A DNA stretch of 64,000 bases, taken from Sclerurus mexicanus (Eukaryota; Chordata; Aves; Passeriformes; Furnariidae). A program made the position numbers and the translations under genes. The stretch spans positions 2,258,084 through 2,322,083 of the forward strand of contig VWZF01002957.1 in assembly GCA_013396755.1 (NCBI GenBank), read 5' to 3'. The notes below the pieces were generated by a model, which saw only the letters and a list, made by a program, of their open reading frames with translations, was not told the origin of the DNA and ran no database searches. Of this stretch, positions 25,201-40,200 are shown one piece after another; within the stretch, counting starts at the first letter, position 1; every line of letters starts with the position of its first letter.

Positions 25201-28200
25201 TTTTTAATTCTTTCTGCCCTAAGGAGAGAAAGGAAGAATACATTATATTAACTTTCAATAATGTCATCAAAGATCTTTCTTAATCCAGAATTTCAATTTA
25301 TACATTTCTTGGGATTCTGTTGCCTTTTCAGAACCTTGTAAGAACTGCAGTAAGTGAGGTAATTGGGAGCAGCTAACACCTACTTGTATAGCCTAATGTC
25401 TTTCAATAATACTATTCAAAGTATTCATCTTTCTTTTTATTGCTGTAATTAAAAGGTTATAGCATGTCTAGACTCTGTGTATTTACCTTGGGAGCCAGTG
25501 GGTGATGGAGACAATTACTCTTTTTCTGATATTAATCTTTTCAGTGCAGTGGTACATGTGTTCAAACCTATAGCAATGCTTCAGTGATTTACAGAAGGAA
25601 AAAATTATAAAAATTCTAAGGCAAAATACAATTGGAATGTTACTGGCTTATGTAACAAATTAAGAAACGTGTGTGCATATATTGAAGAAAACTGTATTAA
25701 GTTGTTAACATTTTTATAAGCTTATAAGTATTTAATTTAGAAATTACTACTTGTGATTGCCTTGTATGAAATTCCCTCCATAAAACTGATGGATAATTAT
25801 ATTTGCTTTGGAAAAGATAGTATTTTCTACTTCCCTCTTTTAAATGGCATGTTCTTGCAGATTGTTTACAGCTATAATAATTTTGATAAATAAATAATAT
25901 TCTTCCCCCTACTTTATCCTTGACAGGTGGATGAAGATGAACCTTTATTTATGAGTCTCATTAATGACCTCTTCCCTGGAATTACTCTGGATAAAGCTGG
26001 GTACCCTGAGCTACAGTCAGCCATCCAAAAACAGACGGAGAAAGCAGGGCTTATTCATCATCCACCATGGATGCTTAAACTTATTCAGCTGTATGAAACT
26101 CAGCGAGTCCGACATGGTTAGCATGCTAGATGAGGTTTTGAGACTGCATAAAAGCAATATTTTTGATATATAATCTGCTACAGAATGCAGATTATTTTTG
26201 TGAAGGATGTATTTTTAAATTGAACAGATGTCATTTTTAAAGTCTGTGGATATTTTGTGAGGAAGCAGTTATGACTTTCTTTTAGTGTGCAATGCACACA
26301 TAGTAAGATTTTAGCTTTGTTGTGTTATATTTTCATGGGAAATATGAGTGTGGCCTTCAGTGACTGAAATTTCTATAGAACAAGTTGAAATGTATACATT
26401 AGAATTCAGAAACAGTGATTTTGTTTAGTGTTCTGAAAACAATTGTTGCCCTCAGACAGAGTTCAGTCATGAAGCTCAAGTTTAATGTTACTGTGCGATT
26501 ATAATGCTGAGAAGATTGCCAAAAATAACCTTTCAAACCTTTACTCTGATAGATTCTACCATGCATGCGATGTAATGACGCTCTGGTTGTGGGTTTGATC
26601 CCTGTATGGGCCATTAACTTAAGAGTTGGACTCAATGATCCTTGTGGGTCCCTTCCAAATCACAATGCTCTGTGATTAAGATGTGAGAGCTATATAAATT
26701 CAAGTGTTCTCTTTGTGAGTGATTCTTGCCATTTATACTGAGGAGAAATAACCCTGCCTCCTGCTGGACCAGGGGAATTGGACAAGACAGGCTCCGGAGA
26801 TCCCTTCCAACCTCAAACCTATGAAAATGCATTTTTACAGAGAACAAAAAGCTATCGAGTAAAGTTTATCCTATCCTAGGAAGGGTATCAAAGACAGCAG
26901 TAAATACGGGTTTACAATTCAGAGCTGAGTGGAAAAAAACCCCAAAAACCTGCTTTGAAATGTCCCCTGTGCCCCTAAGCTCTAACAATTAATGATTTTT
27001 TTAGTATGATAAAGGGAAAATATAAAGGAAATGTAACTAAAGGAACAAAGATTTGTGAAGATGTCATCCTTCTTATTCTCCCTTATCATGTCATGTGAAA
27101 GAACAGTAAGCTTAAACTAATGAAACAAATAAAAGGAACTACTCATTCAGTAGCACAGTCTGAGCTCTTAGTGCCTCACACTTTTAATTCAGATTATCGA
27201 TTAGACCAAAGAACTGATTAGTGGTGTGCAGAGTTAGTAATTTACATCCAGATAGCTGCATTCGGTGTTCCATATCAAACCATGACAGCTATTTCTATAT
27301 AGGAACCATGGAAGTTTTAATGATTTCAGCCATTATTAAATGCGTGTCTTGTTAGAAGAAGCTGTTTGATCTGTGAGACACCACAGATCCACCCTTCCTT
27401 GAAAATCTTCAGGATCCACTGTGACATTATGCTGAGATGCCTCTTCTCTCTACACATCCCTACTATTCCCAGGTCTTGCAGTTCCAATAGGCCAAACAGT
27501 TGGATGCTCAGACCTTTCTATGACAGAAGTTATTGCACGGAGGGAAAAAAATATTTTTTCGTGACTTCCATTTGTCCTATTCATGATACATGGATTTATG
27601 GAGAGGTCACCATGGGGTTTCAAATAATCAAGAAAATATCTGTAAAATGTATGACTTCTCACAGTTGAAATAAAGGCAGTATGTACACACAAAGTGCTTG
27701 TACACACATACATGCATGTATGCATGGATATTCAGTGCAGGGATCCTGAAATCTGTCTGGCATAACAATTTTGATTAAAATGCCATTGAAACCAGCAGAA
27801 AGGCCATTTTGTTAACACTGAAGGGCTTGTTTAGAATTCCCCATATGTAACATGTAGCACAAATAAGTGATTTTCTGGGTCCTCAGATTGTTTTGGGGAA
27901 CATCCAGCTCCCTTTAGTTTTAAAGAAAACATCAAGCAATCTGGATTGTACTGGATTAGGTTTGTAACTTGATTTTTTATTGTTCCTTTGATACCTTTGT
28001 TGAAGATGTTTTCTTTTTCAAAGCCAACTAAGGATTATGTTGTCCAGCTGCTTTTAGGGTTAAGAGGGGTTATCTAGCTCCCTTAAATGACTTTGGAAGT
28101 GTCAGTTTGAAAGTCCCATCTGATTCTAGACAGATTCTGGACCTCTTGAATAGGTGATTTAGAAGACATAACTAAAAAAGATCACCTGTAGGCTCAATTT

Positions 28201-31200
28201 ATTGTTGAAGACATGATTCATTTTCCTTAGGCAACATATGTATACACTGATGAAATTAAGTGTGGTTGCTGTTAACTGGTTTTGTGTAAGATGTATAAAA
28301 TGTCAGCACGGATGGATGCAGGTATATATTTTTGCTACTTTTGCTTCAGAAAGATACACTCAATTTTGTATATCATTGGGAGTTACTCCATTCTCATTAA
28401 ACGTATTTAGAAATTACTTGGTTTGTTTGCCACCTGTCATGTCAGTGTCATTGCATGCAAACATCAAAAGGCAGTTGTGTTTTCCCATTAGAAAAAAGAA
28501 AAGAACTGCCTGAGGGAGGATACAGACCCACATAGGCTTGTCTATCGTAATAGAACAGACATTTGTAGAGGCCTTTTAATAATATTTTCAAATTCTGTTT
28601 CAATCAACATTAACTGGAGTGAGAAACATCTTTTTTGTATTGGCTTTTGATAAAAATAAAACAAGGATCGTTGATGCAATGAACCATTAAATGGTAGCAT
28701 GACATATTGGCCTTTCATTTTAAACCATGTTTGTATTGTTTTAGGTATGATGACTCTAGGTCCAACTGGTGCAGGAAAGACAAAATGCATTAATATTTTG
28801 ATGAAAGCAATGACAGATTGTGGTGCTCCTCATAAAGAGATGAGAATGAACCCAAAGGCAATCACAGCTTCCCAGATGTTTGGTACCCTTGATGTTGCTA
28901 CAAATGACTGGACAGATGGTATTTTCTCTACATTATGGAGAAAAACTTTAAAAGCAAAGAAGGTAATGGATATTGTATCATGATAGTTAATAAAGACATT
29001 TAATACCGTTTCTGGAAGGTCTCATTACCTGTCATTTATCTGTAAGCTCTTCCCTTATAAAATCAAAAGGAATCTGCAGTGTTAGTTCTGATTCGTGTCT
29101 GATGAGCTCAATGTATGCAAGAGTCAGAATTATTTATACATGCCAGATAACACTAGGCTTCCCAAGCATTTGAGGTTCCAGAACTGATTGGCAAAAGCTT
29201 TCAAGGGGTTTGCTTCCTTCTGTTAACAGGTAGTCCTACCATTCAAACACAAAAGCAAGGTCTCTTCATATTTTGATGTGAGGACAGAAAAGTTAATTTC
29301 CTCCTGTCTGATTTTATGTCATTGTATTTCTCTAGTTTTATCAGAATGTAAGGGGCTTTGGTAAGAAATTGATATCAGCATTTCCCAATTCTATCAAACC
29401 TGCAGATCATGTTTTATGGAATCATAATTGCACTCAGATCTTCTGGAAAGTCACTCAGTTCTCACTTGGAAAATGGGAAGCCTTACTTGGGTAACATCCC
29501 ACATGGATTCACCTTGTGGCTTTTTCTGTGACTGCATTTAATGGGAGATGTTTTCATCCATCTTGATGGATGCTGGGCTGAATTATGTACTTTTATAAAG
29601 ATAAGCTTTATGCTCAGTACAGGACAAATTAATTTTTGTTACTATCCTTAATATCCTTGTTTGTGTGACACAAGATAGCAAAAGAAGGATTAAAATCACT
29701 GAGCAAATGATAAAAATTGCATTTCTTGCTGAGCACCAAATTATGACTCCTTATTTATATTTAAGCATACATTGTCTGATATTCAGTAAATGTATATTTT
29801 TGGTCAATGTAATTAAAGCTGCATGTCTGTGTCTTCCCTGGTTTTTTTAGGGTGAGCATATCTGGATAGTTTTGGATGGACCTGTTGATGCAATATGGAT
29901 TGAAAATCTGAACTCTGTTCTGGATGATAATAAGACCCTTACTTTGGCCAATGGAGATCGTATTCCAATGTCCCCCAACTGCAAAATTATTTTTGAACCT
30001 CACAACATCGACAATGCTTCCCCTGCAACAGTTTCTCGTAATGGGATGGTCTTCATGAGTTCCTCAGTGTTGGACTGGAAGCCCATTTTGAAGGCTTGGC
30101 TGCAAACACTACCTGTTGCATATTCTGATGTCCTATGGAATTGCTTTAATGTTGTATTTCAGGTATTGAATTAACCACCTCTTATTCTTTATTTAATGAA
30201 TCATTCTTTCTTCCTAAGCGCTTTTTCCATTATTTGCATCTCTTTGTTTATGTAAAAAAATAAAAAGAGAGAAAATTATCTCTAACGTTAATGAATGACT
30301 GCAACTAAAACAGATGAATAATTTGGATGTTTTGTTTGCATACTTCAGTTGGCAAAACAGATCCTGTTTTTGCTTGTAATTGCTGCTGCAATTTAAATTC
30401 TTGTTAGGATACACAAAGGAAGTGTGTAAACTTGTTTGTTTTAAATATAAAGAAGTAAATTCAGAAAGAAATTAAGCTAGTTTTACTCTGGTAAAACAGG
30501 AATGCATTTGGTCCATTAGTTATTTTTAAAAGACAAATCTGAATTAACCCAGGGTAGTTCTGTGCTCTGTGCTGTTGGAAAGCTCAGGGTAGGTGACTAT
30601 AGTTTTCTCTTCTGATTTTATTATCCATGTTTGTCTTCCAAAGGAGATTTTTGAAATGGTGTCTTTTTCATACATTGTCTGACTAAATTGTTTTTAATCA
30701 CTAGATCCAAAGCAAGAACGCTGAATGTTTTTCCACCTCCATTTGGCCTTAGCTTACCGAATGATTAGAAAGTTCTCAGTAATATTATAGATGGTTATAC
30801 TCAACAGTGGGTATAAAAGCATAATCTCTGTAGGATACTTTCTCCATTACATCAAAATATTTATTTTTGCTTTGGAACCTTTTTTAAGAAATAGGTATGT
30901 CTTTGCAATTCTTTCACTGTTGTTATCTTCTGATTTCCTCAGCACCAGTGAAGTAAATGCAACTGCCCACATACCTTGGCTTCCTATCAGCTTGCTCCTG
31001 CCTGTTTGCTTGTGTAATTGGTGTTGGATTTCACAGGGGTTTCTTCTGTCATATTTTTCATTGCTGTTGCATTTTAAAAATGCAGTTTTTAATGAACTTT
31101 GAGTGACATTGAAGGCTTTTTTTTTTTATAAATCATGATAAAGGCAATGATTGATACAGGTTTGGAATGCGCTGAACATTAACAAATATCTTCTTACAAA

Positions 31201-34200
31201 TATTTTTCATTTCAGTGCCCATTTACTTTAAAACCAATGTTTAACAAGCTATTCATTTTGTTCTACCTCCAAAACATAATGAGACGACATAGCATTTACT
31301 GCAGCAGCAAGGAAAACAATTCTGATAATGAATTTTAAAATATGCTTCCAAAGTAATGTATATGTGGGTCAATTTACTGCTTCTTTGCCACAATTCTATT
31401 TATGTTTTATGCTACAACTAGCTCTGAAAACATAATAACAACATTTAAAATTCCCAAGCCTGAAGCAATAGCAATAAAGTCCAGAAAAATATATATTTTA
31501 TTAGATTGAGAGATGAAAATGCAGTGAAATATGAAGTTAGTTCAGTGCTGAAGGCTGCATTTAGAACTATCAAAATGTAAATGAAAGCTGTCATGCTGGC
31601 AGTTTTCTTTCACTTTTAATGTGCTGTCTTTGCTTCTCAAATAATAGAAGCAATAAAAGTGATTTTACAGATGAGAGTAACACTACTTTTGTATTCACAT
31701 GTCTCTTTTAGAGTTACTATTTTCTCGCACATTAGAAAAAAAAAAGGATAAAATTCAAAAAGAAAATTTTTGAAACAAGATGCATCAGCAGTGGTAGTCA
31801 AACCCCAAATACAGATCTTGGTGAATTTAATGCTAGTATTAATAAAAGAATGGATATAAACATATTACAAATATCTGATTTTTCAAAGAAAATGAAGATT
31901 AGGCTATAGATGGAAATACAGTAATTAAGGAGACTCAGTCTTTCAAGTAGACATATAGAGACTTTTTGAAATCAATTTAAATTCAACCAAAATAAATGTA
32001 AGACAACTTTATAGTAATTCCAAATTGCTTACGAAAGGCTCTCATTATTTATGCTAATCAAAATAGCATTTGTCACTGAGGGTCGTCACATTGGATAAAA
32101 TCATTGTTAATAAAGGTAGAGCAAGTAGCAGTAATGGGGGAGGAAACAGCAGAGAATAATAGTTGTGAATCAGTGGAAAGAACGTATTTATTCTCTTAAT
32201 GTATATTATAAATTACACTGTAAGTCATCAGTTTATATATATATATATATATAAAAGGGTCAGGAGATAGTCCAAAGACAAGGATAAATTAAAAAAAAAT
32301 TAGACAAAAGACAAAAAGTGCCACCCCAAACAACCCCCCAAAACCCACCTCATTTTCATTTAAGATTATCTTATAGTCCTTTCTATCTCCACAGGATGTT
32401 TTTAAAACAGTGTCTGAGGGGTTGGACTTTCACCCTCCCTTTCTTGTAAGCAAAATTTCCTGCTTAGCAGTAATTTCAAGTAAACTCCCATCCCTATAAA
32501 AAGACTGTGCTCTTAAATTTAGAAGCTCCACTGCCAATTCCTTGTCTGTGAATGGTACTGCTACCTGTAAGCAATAGAATTGCTTAGCTAATGGAAGTAA
32601 TTCTCTGAGACAGTTTCAAAGAACTGAAATAATTAAAATAATTACCTGAGTGGTGTTATTAAGTTTGCCTGCAAAGAGTGAAGCTTGAACCAGTGATGGA
32701 TGCTATGTGAGTAACACAAGTTTTAATATGTCTATGTATTGTTTAAATGAAAAAAAATCTAGTAGGAACTTCAGCTTCAGATGTGACTAATTCCTTCCTC
32801 CGCATTAAATCTCAAAGTAATCCAATTTGTGTAAAGGCTGGTATTGCCCCTGCAGCATAGAGGTGAATATATAATCCAAATAGTTTCTTAAATTTATTAT
32901 TTAAATGCTGGTGTTAATATTACAAATATTAATAACTTTATGTTATTGAGTTGCTCTTGTGCTTGTCTAAACCCTTTGAATATATTACTAACATCCTGTC
33001 CTGAAGAGTCCAGTGAGTTCCATAGTGATTATGCAAAAGGGTCTTTTTTTAGCATCTGGCTTCCTTTTTCAGTCTCCTTGTAAGGGATAGCAAATTCCTG
33101 ATTCAAATTCTTCACAGTCTATGTGTATTTGTTACAACCCAACTAATTTTTCCAGTCCCCCTGTCCCGACAATTCATGCAAGTTCATTCATGCAATTTTT
33201 TATCTTGATATTGCATCCTTTTTCCAGCCATCTATTGTTTTAAAAATCATAGTAGTAATAAAATACTAGCATATGTGAAACTGATTTTTTTTCCCATAAA
33301 CTCAAAGAATAAGAATTACAGAAACCTCACTGGAATCATAAGCACCATAAAACTAGTTCTGGTGAAAACTGGGCTCTTGACAGCACAGAATACTTTGACG
33401 CATGAAATATCTTTATTCTCTGTGTGTCAAATCAATTATTAAACAATTTACGGTGCCTTATGAGACATCTAGTCTATTTTACAGATGAAGAAGCTGAATC
33501 TCACTGATATTTAGGTCCAAATTCTAAAAGTCTTTAGACTTCAATTTCCCACACTGCTTTTGGGCACTCTCTCGTGGCACCCACAACCCCCCAGTTACTT
33601 AACTGAGCGCCCTATGTACTGTTTGGGGCAAAGCAGGCATTTTGGAGAGAAAGCCACAGAACGCAGAACACAGAGGTGGAAACATTTTTGCTACACAAGG
33701 AGAAATACCAAAAAAAGCAAGCTGATAGTGGCATCCCTGCCCATGGTGGGGTGATGAAACATAATGAGCTTTCAGGTCCCTTACGACCCAACCCATTCTA
33801 TGATTCTATGTATGCCTATATTCAGATTGTGTTTTTAGACCACTTATCCATGAGCCCTATTCTAAGTTAAGTCGCCTAAGTGAATTTTTTTATTGCAATA
33901 TGTATTTTTGTTGTGTGTGTTACCTGGTATTCTAGTGAGATGGAACTCAGGAGGATGGGTAAAAATTTTGATTCAGTCTCTGTGCCAATAAATACCCGCA
34001 TAGGATACTTGGAGAACTTTACAGAAACAAACCTGGTGAGAATGTGGGTGAACAGCTCAGTGATTTTTAAAAAATACCTGGGTGATTGTTTACAGCTTTG
34101 GGTGATTGAATGTCTTCATTAACTTTGCTTTCTCTCTGACAGGATATGACAGGTAAAAGTGGAATTGCTCCAAAACTAGTCTCCCATAGTGTCCCTGTTG

Positions 34201-37200
34201 CACTTTCACTTCTCAGAATGAGGGGGCAGTATTGATTTCCCAAGATTACAAAGGCAAATGGAATGCATAGTGAGGGAATTATATTAAAGATTGTTAAAGG
34301 GAGGTGGAAACAGGCTGTAACTTACATCAGTCTGTACTATGGGTGGCAGCTGATATTTTAAAACAATTTTGCACTGCAAATCTCAGATTTGAAAATCCAT
34401 TTGAAACATCAGTTTGAAACTTTGCTCAAGATATTGCAGAGCATTTGACAAAGGCAGGCATGGTAGCCATCACTATGACGAAACCTGAGGAAAGTCTAAG
34501 TTCCATTAAAATCCATTCCAAAATTCCCTTTGGATCCTGTCAAGATTCTACAGGAAAATGAGAGTATTGGTTTCAAAGAGGATGTTATGGTGCAGTCAGA
34601 ACAGATCAGATAGATAGGAATTTATAGTGGTGAGGTTATGCATTGGACTCAATGATCCTTGTAGGTCCCTTCCAACTTGGCATCTTCTGTGATTCTCTGA
34701 TTGTATATATATTTATATATGTATCATTGCAGCAATTCTAGTACTTTTATCTTCCTAGTTTAAAAATGGCAATGGTAGATTAAAATCTCCAGTGAAGAGC
34801 ACAAATGGCAGATCCCTGATGCAACTGAAAAGCAGACTTCAAATTGCTCTTCAGGAAATTACTGTATGGAGCTCATATGAATAGTTCTGCCAGCTGTGGT
34901 ACATCAAAGTTGCTTTTCTAATATGTTGTCGTTATAAAAAAAATCATGATCTAAGTCTGAATATCATCCCAGAAATGGAGAAAAATAGTGTTTGGGATTA
35001 AGTTTAGAATATATTTTAAATTAAGAAATTGGTCTAATCCAAGAATAAATCATACCATTGAAGCTGGTAAACAGAATCTTTAAATTACTTTTTTTCCCCC
35101 CCAGGATGTGATGGATTTTGTTTTCTCTGCTGTGACACCAAAAATGTCAATTTTAGAATGCATGTACATCAAACAAGCTATTGACCTCCTACAGGTAGAT
35201 GCGGTATTCCATTTTTCTCTCTCTGATTCTGTTATTTGTGCTGGGACATTGTTCTAGGAGGGCCGTAGTTATATATTGCATCTGCTTTGCAGGGTTTACT
35301 TTCTGACCGAGATGAGAAGCAGCTCAGTGAGGAACATCTTGCTCGCTTGTTCATTTTCGCTGTGATGTGGTCAGCTGGAGCTCTTTTGGAACCAGATGAC
35401 AAGCTGAAAATGGAGCTGTTCCTACGGAAGCACTCTGCAGTGAAAGGACTACCAACTGTGAAGGGAGAAGAAACCATGTTTGAATTTGGTATCGATTCCT
35501 GTGGCCAGTGGGAGCACTGGTCAAAGAGGGTTTGTATGCTGCAACACGTTAAGCTTTCCTAATGAGTATACAAGAAATATTTGGTAAGAGCCACATTTTT
35601 TTATTATTGCAAACCCTATAAAATTTGGTTAGGAAGAACCAAATGCTCAAGGGTTTCTTTTTTGAAAGGTGTTTTTCTTTTTCTCCATAAATATCTTTGG
35701 CAGAGAATAGAAACATGTATTTGAAAAAGCATTGGAAGTGGAACAGGGGTGATCTTTGTCTACTGTCTATCGCCCTGCTGTTTAAGAACTCCCAGCAAGG
35801 AAAAGGTTTTATCATGTACTAGAGAATAGTGGAATGAAAATGTAGTCTTAACACCCCTTTAGAAAAGCTTGGCAGGGTACTGATTGATTATAAATGGATG
35901 CTTAGCTTTCAGGAAGAAAAGTTTTGCTAATGTACATTTTAAAAAGTACATTTGATTTTGTGTTCTGATGCAAAGTGATTGTGTGGGCAGATAAAAATTC
36001 TCAAGCTTTATGCATGTCTTCCTTATGCAGGTCCCCGAATATATTTATCCTAAAGATTCAGTACCAGAATATACTTCCATTCTAGTTCCAAATGTAGACA
36101 GTGTCCGAACAGACTTTCTAATGCACAGTATCATGAGGCAAGGAAAAGCTGTTCTGCTAATTGGGGAACAGGGAACAGCCAAAACAGTTATGATTAAGGT
36201 AGGTGGAATGGAAAAACATATGTAATGTATTAGTATGATAACATTGCAATAGTTGACATCGGCACAAATGTTAAATTGAAATGTAACAGTAGTTTGATTT
36301 TCCTTCAGATTACATGCTAGCGTTCTTACTGAGGGCTTCTGCTGGTACTCACATGCACTACAAGCAAAAAACCTCCAAATATCTACATTTTATTATAAAG
36401 GTTTCTTTTAAACTTTGCTAACTGTGGCCACAAGGTCATGTGATAAATGCCCTTTTATATGCTTTCTTTTCTTTTGAGAAGTCAAACTGTAGCTTTTGCT
36501 AAGAAAATATTGATCCTTGGAGATTTTTTTATTTTCCTGTGCTTTGTCAGTGGTGCCACGTGTGAACCAATCTTTTGTACACCCTTGTTGCATAGCCTTT
36601 CTTCACAAGCCAAACTGAAGAAAAGCTTCCTTCTTTACTCAGAGTGGTTTTCAGAGGGTAAATTTATTGCCTATTGTCTGCTCTCTCAATTTCTTCACTG
36701 GAAATGACATATTGTTATTTCTTGAGAAGAAAGTAACCAACAGGATTGCTATTAAATAAAGAAGTACGTGTTTTCTGTATTTTAAATGGTGCAGATTAAA
36801 CATACGTCACTTACAAATATTAGTGACTTACTACAAAAAAGTCAAGATTCAAAAAGCTGAACAACCTTAGATGTTATACCAAGCTTGGCACCCCTTACTT
36901 GAAAAAATGTAAGTGTAATGGTTTTCAGCATGATGTCTGTGTTTTCCAGCAGAGTCTGTAGACTCTTTGATCAAAGAGAGGTAGCTAAATAAAACTGATC
37001 TGCTGTTGGGACAGCTGGATTTGCCATACGGGTATTTGTACCTCCACTGAAGGATTTGCAGAGGTCTTGAAATTGAAATACCTGAAAAACACTGGCCTAA
37101 ACTGACCTTTGGCTTTCTTAAATTCTGGAGCCATTTTGTGCCCTCCAGCCATGTGCTTTCTGAGCCCTGATATAAAGTGAGTTGTACCCATGCCAGCAGC

Positions 37201-40200
37201 CATTAATACTGCTTTTTCAACTTGGCTGTCGATGCCAACATGCGTGCCGGTGTAATGTCAACTTCTGTTCCTGGCACCAGCTGGAGAACTATTTTAGCAG
37301 AGTGCAGAGGCGGGGTCTGGGTGCTGGTCTTGATATTCCACATATTGGATTTTGTCCAGTTACTGGCAACCTCCAGCCTTCAGCTGCCATTCCTGTCCCT
37401 AAAAATAATTGGAGCTGATTCCTGGGAGTTGCTTACCCTGAGTCTATGCTATAGAGCAGAGTATGTTCCTTACACAAGAGGGCATAATGCCAGTAGACAT
37501 TTGATCTCATTTAAGGTTAGGAGTGAGTTTTATCTGCCTTCACAACTGTTCCTCTTCTGCTTTCACCTTCTGTAGAATTTTGCTTTACTACACCTTGTGG
37601 AAAAGAAATTTTCAGGCTAAACAATTGGTTTTATGAGAAAGTAAAAAGGTTTTCATATATAATACTTCAGGTAGTAATCTAAATTAATCTGAGTAATCTT
37701 CAGTGTTAAGTAAAGCAATAGATAAATTGTAGTATAAATTAAAATAAAAAGAACTTATAACTGAATGTTAATTTGTGACCTTTGTACTATTAATTCACAA
37801 ACTGCAACAAACAAAAATTTAACATGAACCTAAGTCAGTTGAAACCTCAGTCAAAGTCAGTTGAAAATTTTCTGACAGTTTAATTTAGAAAAATAATCCC
37901 ATTCAACAATCTCTTACTTTTCAAAAATAGTTCTCATTTATGTATTGTGCAATATTACAGTTACCATGTAAACATTTTGAAATGGCATAATGATTAAAAC
38001 AAAAGCATGTTTTTTGAATGGTTGAGGGTCCCTCACAGGGTCACACATCCTGGCAGCAAACCTGTTCCAGCTTGGGCTTCTCTCTCCATGGTTCTGCAGG
38101 TCCTTCTAGGAGTTCCAGTGCAGGCTTCCCACGGGGTCACAGCCTCCTTTGGGCATTCACCTGCTCCAGCATAGGGTCCTTCATGGGCTGTAGGTGAATA
38201 TCTGCTCCCATGTGGACCTCCATGGGCTGCAGGGGAATAGTCTGCCTCCCCCTGATCTGCACCATGGGCTGCCCGGGTATCTGTGCTGGAGCACATCCTG
38301 CCCTTCTTTCTATTCTCACCTTGGTGTCTGCAAGGCTGTTTCTCGTACATTTTTCCCCACTTCTCTCTCTCTCTCAGCTTACAGGCAGCGTTTTGCCCTT
38401 TGTTACACAGGCTGAGTGTCTCCATGTGTCTGCTGGAGGTGGCTGGAACCAATTGTGTCTGGGATGGGGAAGACCCATCCTCTTCTCCCAAGGGGCTGCC
38501 CCACAGCCCCCACTGCCAACACCTGGTACATCAGCTTTGCACAAGTTGTTGGAGTGCTGAGGAGAGGTCTGAGCAGTGACCTGCACCAGCACAGTCAATA
38601 CACCAAATATGGCACTGTTGCATATACATTGCATGTGCAGACTGTTGTTTGTATGAGGTCTGAGTAAAACATTGCTTCTGAAGGGCACCTTTTCTTAAGC
38701 TCTGATTGCTATATCAACAAAATTAACAGTTTAACAATATTCATCAAAGTATTTTGAGGGTGTTTAGCTGTATCTTCCTTTCTGTTGTCACATGAAATGT
38801 GTGTGTCTCACTGGAGTTGTTCTTAGAGCACTATATCAGCAATGGTATAGATTTATTTTCCTGAGGTATCAAAATGGGAACGTTTCTAGCCAACCCTCTT
38901 GTATAGGTAAGAATTTAAGTGATTTTCAACTTCGTCATCCTTGCAGAAGAACTGAATCTTTAAAAAGAAACTATGTTGGAAAAATGGAATTTTTAATAGT
39001 ATTTTTATGGCCCAGGACTTTTCCTAAACAAAATATTTCATGTATTTCATATATATATATATATGTCCCTTGGTGTGACTCCAGGGTTACGTATCTTTAT
39101 TATGAAGCCTCACTAAATATGAAGCGTGGGACTTTGTTGCTTTAGGGCATCCTCAGCAGCTGTGGGAATTGTAGGTATTCGTGAAATTCAAGGACTCCTT
39201 TTTTCATTAAGATGGCTATTAGTAAATGCAGTGTAAGTGGGTTTGATTTTAAACTAGTTTTCCTTTACACTGCTTTTGTTGTAGGATATGGTGCTGTAAT
39301 GTAAACTTAAAAAAGGATTTGGATTTTCACCTATTCCTTGCAGTCTGCTGTGATAGATCATCATTAATGGCTTGAATTTAGAAAAAAACCCTGACAGTTG
39401 CTAATGCAAAGTTTATTTGCATCTTGAGCTGGCACGTATCTACTTATTGTAACACTTAGTGAAGTCTATTAAAAGCTTATAAATTTTAATACTGAGAAAT
39501 TTTATGCAAAGCAATAACTGACAGTTTGTTTGAATTTCAAGTTGCAGATGATATATTTATCTTAAATAAACTGGGGTTTGAGATTTTAAAGTTAATAGCC
39601 AGACTGCAATTTTTGTAGGGCTGCTGAGCATCTGCGTCTCCTTTTGGCTGTATTGATCTGAAATTACCAGTGCACTTTACTTAAAATTGGTTTGTCTTGC
39701 AGAATTATACAAGCAAGTATGATCCTGATGTTCACTTGACCAAATGCCTAAACTTTTCTTCTGCAACTCTGCCAAATATGTTCCAAAGGAGCATAGAAAG
39801 TTACATAGATAAAAGAATGGGCACCACATACGGTCCTCCAGCAGGGAAGAAAATGACTGTCTTTATTGATGACATCAACATGCCTGTGATTAATGAGTGG
39901 GGTGATCAGGTAAAACAAAAATATTAACATTTGAGAGTTGATGGTCTTACCATTGTTGAGGATGGAAAACTGATCTGTGGGTTATGAAAACGGGACTGTT
40001 CAGAAAAATTATATCATAATACACACTAGACCAAGTATGTTTACTAAAAACAATTTCCCTGAGCCAATTTTTGATGGGACTAATAAACTGTCATTCCTAA
40101 AAGATCAGGAACAGTTTCTAGCTGCTTCTTGCAATTTAAGTTGTTAATTTAAGTTGTTGTAGCTTTTAAGTATTTCGGTGTGGATACATGCAGAGCTAGT

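Larger units (their letters stand above)
26117..28744 (+). other. Intron 14
   Basis: 2.6 kb intron holding a tRNA-derived SINE and a CR1 tail near its 5' end. The rest (about 26850-28744) shows nothing recognisable. Confidence 0.6.
30163..35104 (+). other. Intron 16
   Basis: 4.9 kb AT-rich intron. It contains a TA microsatellite at 32234, an old antisense CR1/L3-type fragment near 33 kb and two CR1 tails. No exon is missing here: the flanking exons join in phase and match the expected protein length. Confidence 0.65.

Noticed and set aside
26585..26613. Possible functional tRNA-Ile gene
   Set aside because: Only the 3' half with a B box is recognisable; the 5' half is degraded and it continues into a CR1 tail, as in a SINE.
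38033..38491. 152-codon reverse-strand frame rich in G, R, H, P
   Set aside because: It lies inside a GC-rich repeat with ~40-bp units, is low in complexity and matches no family; the length follows from base composition.
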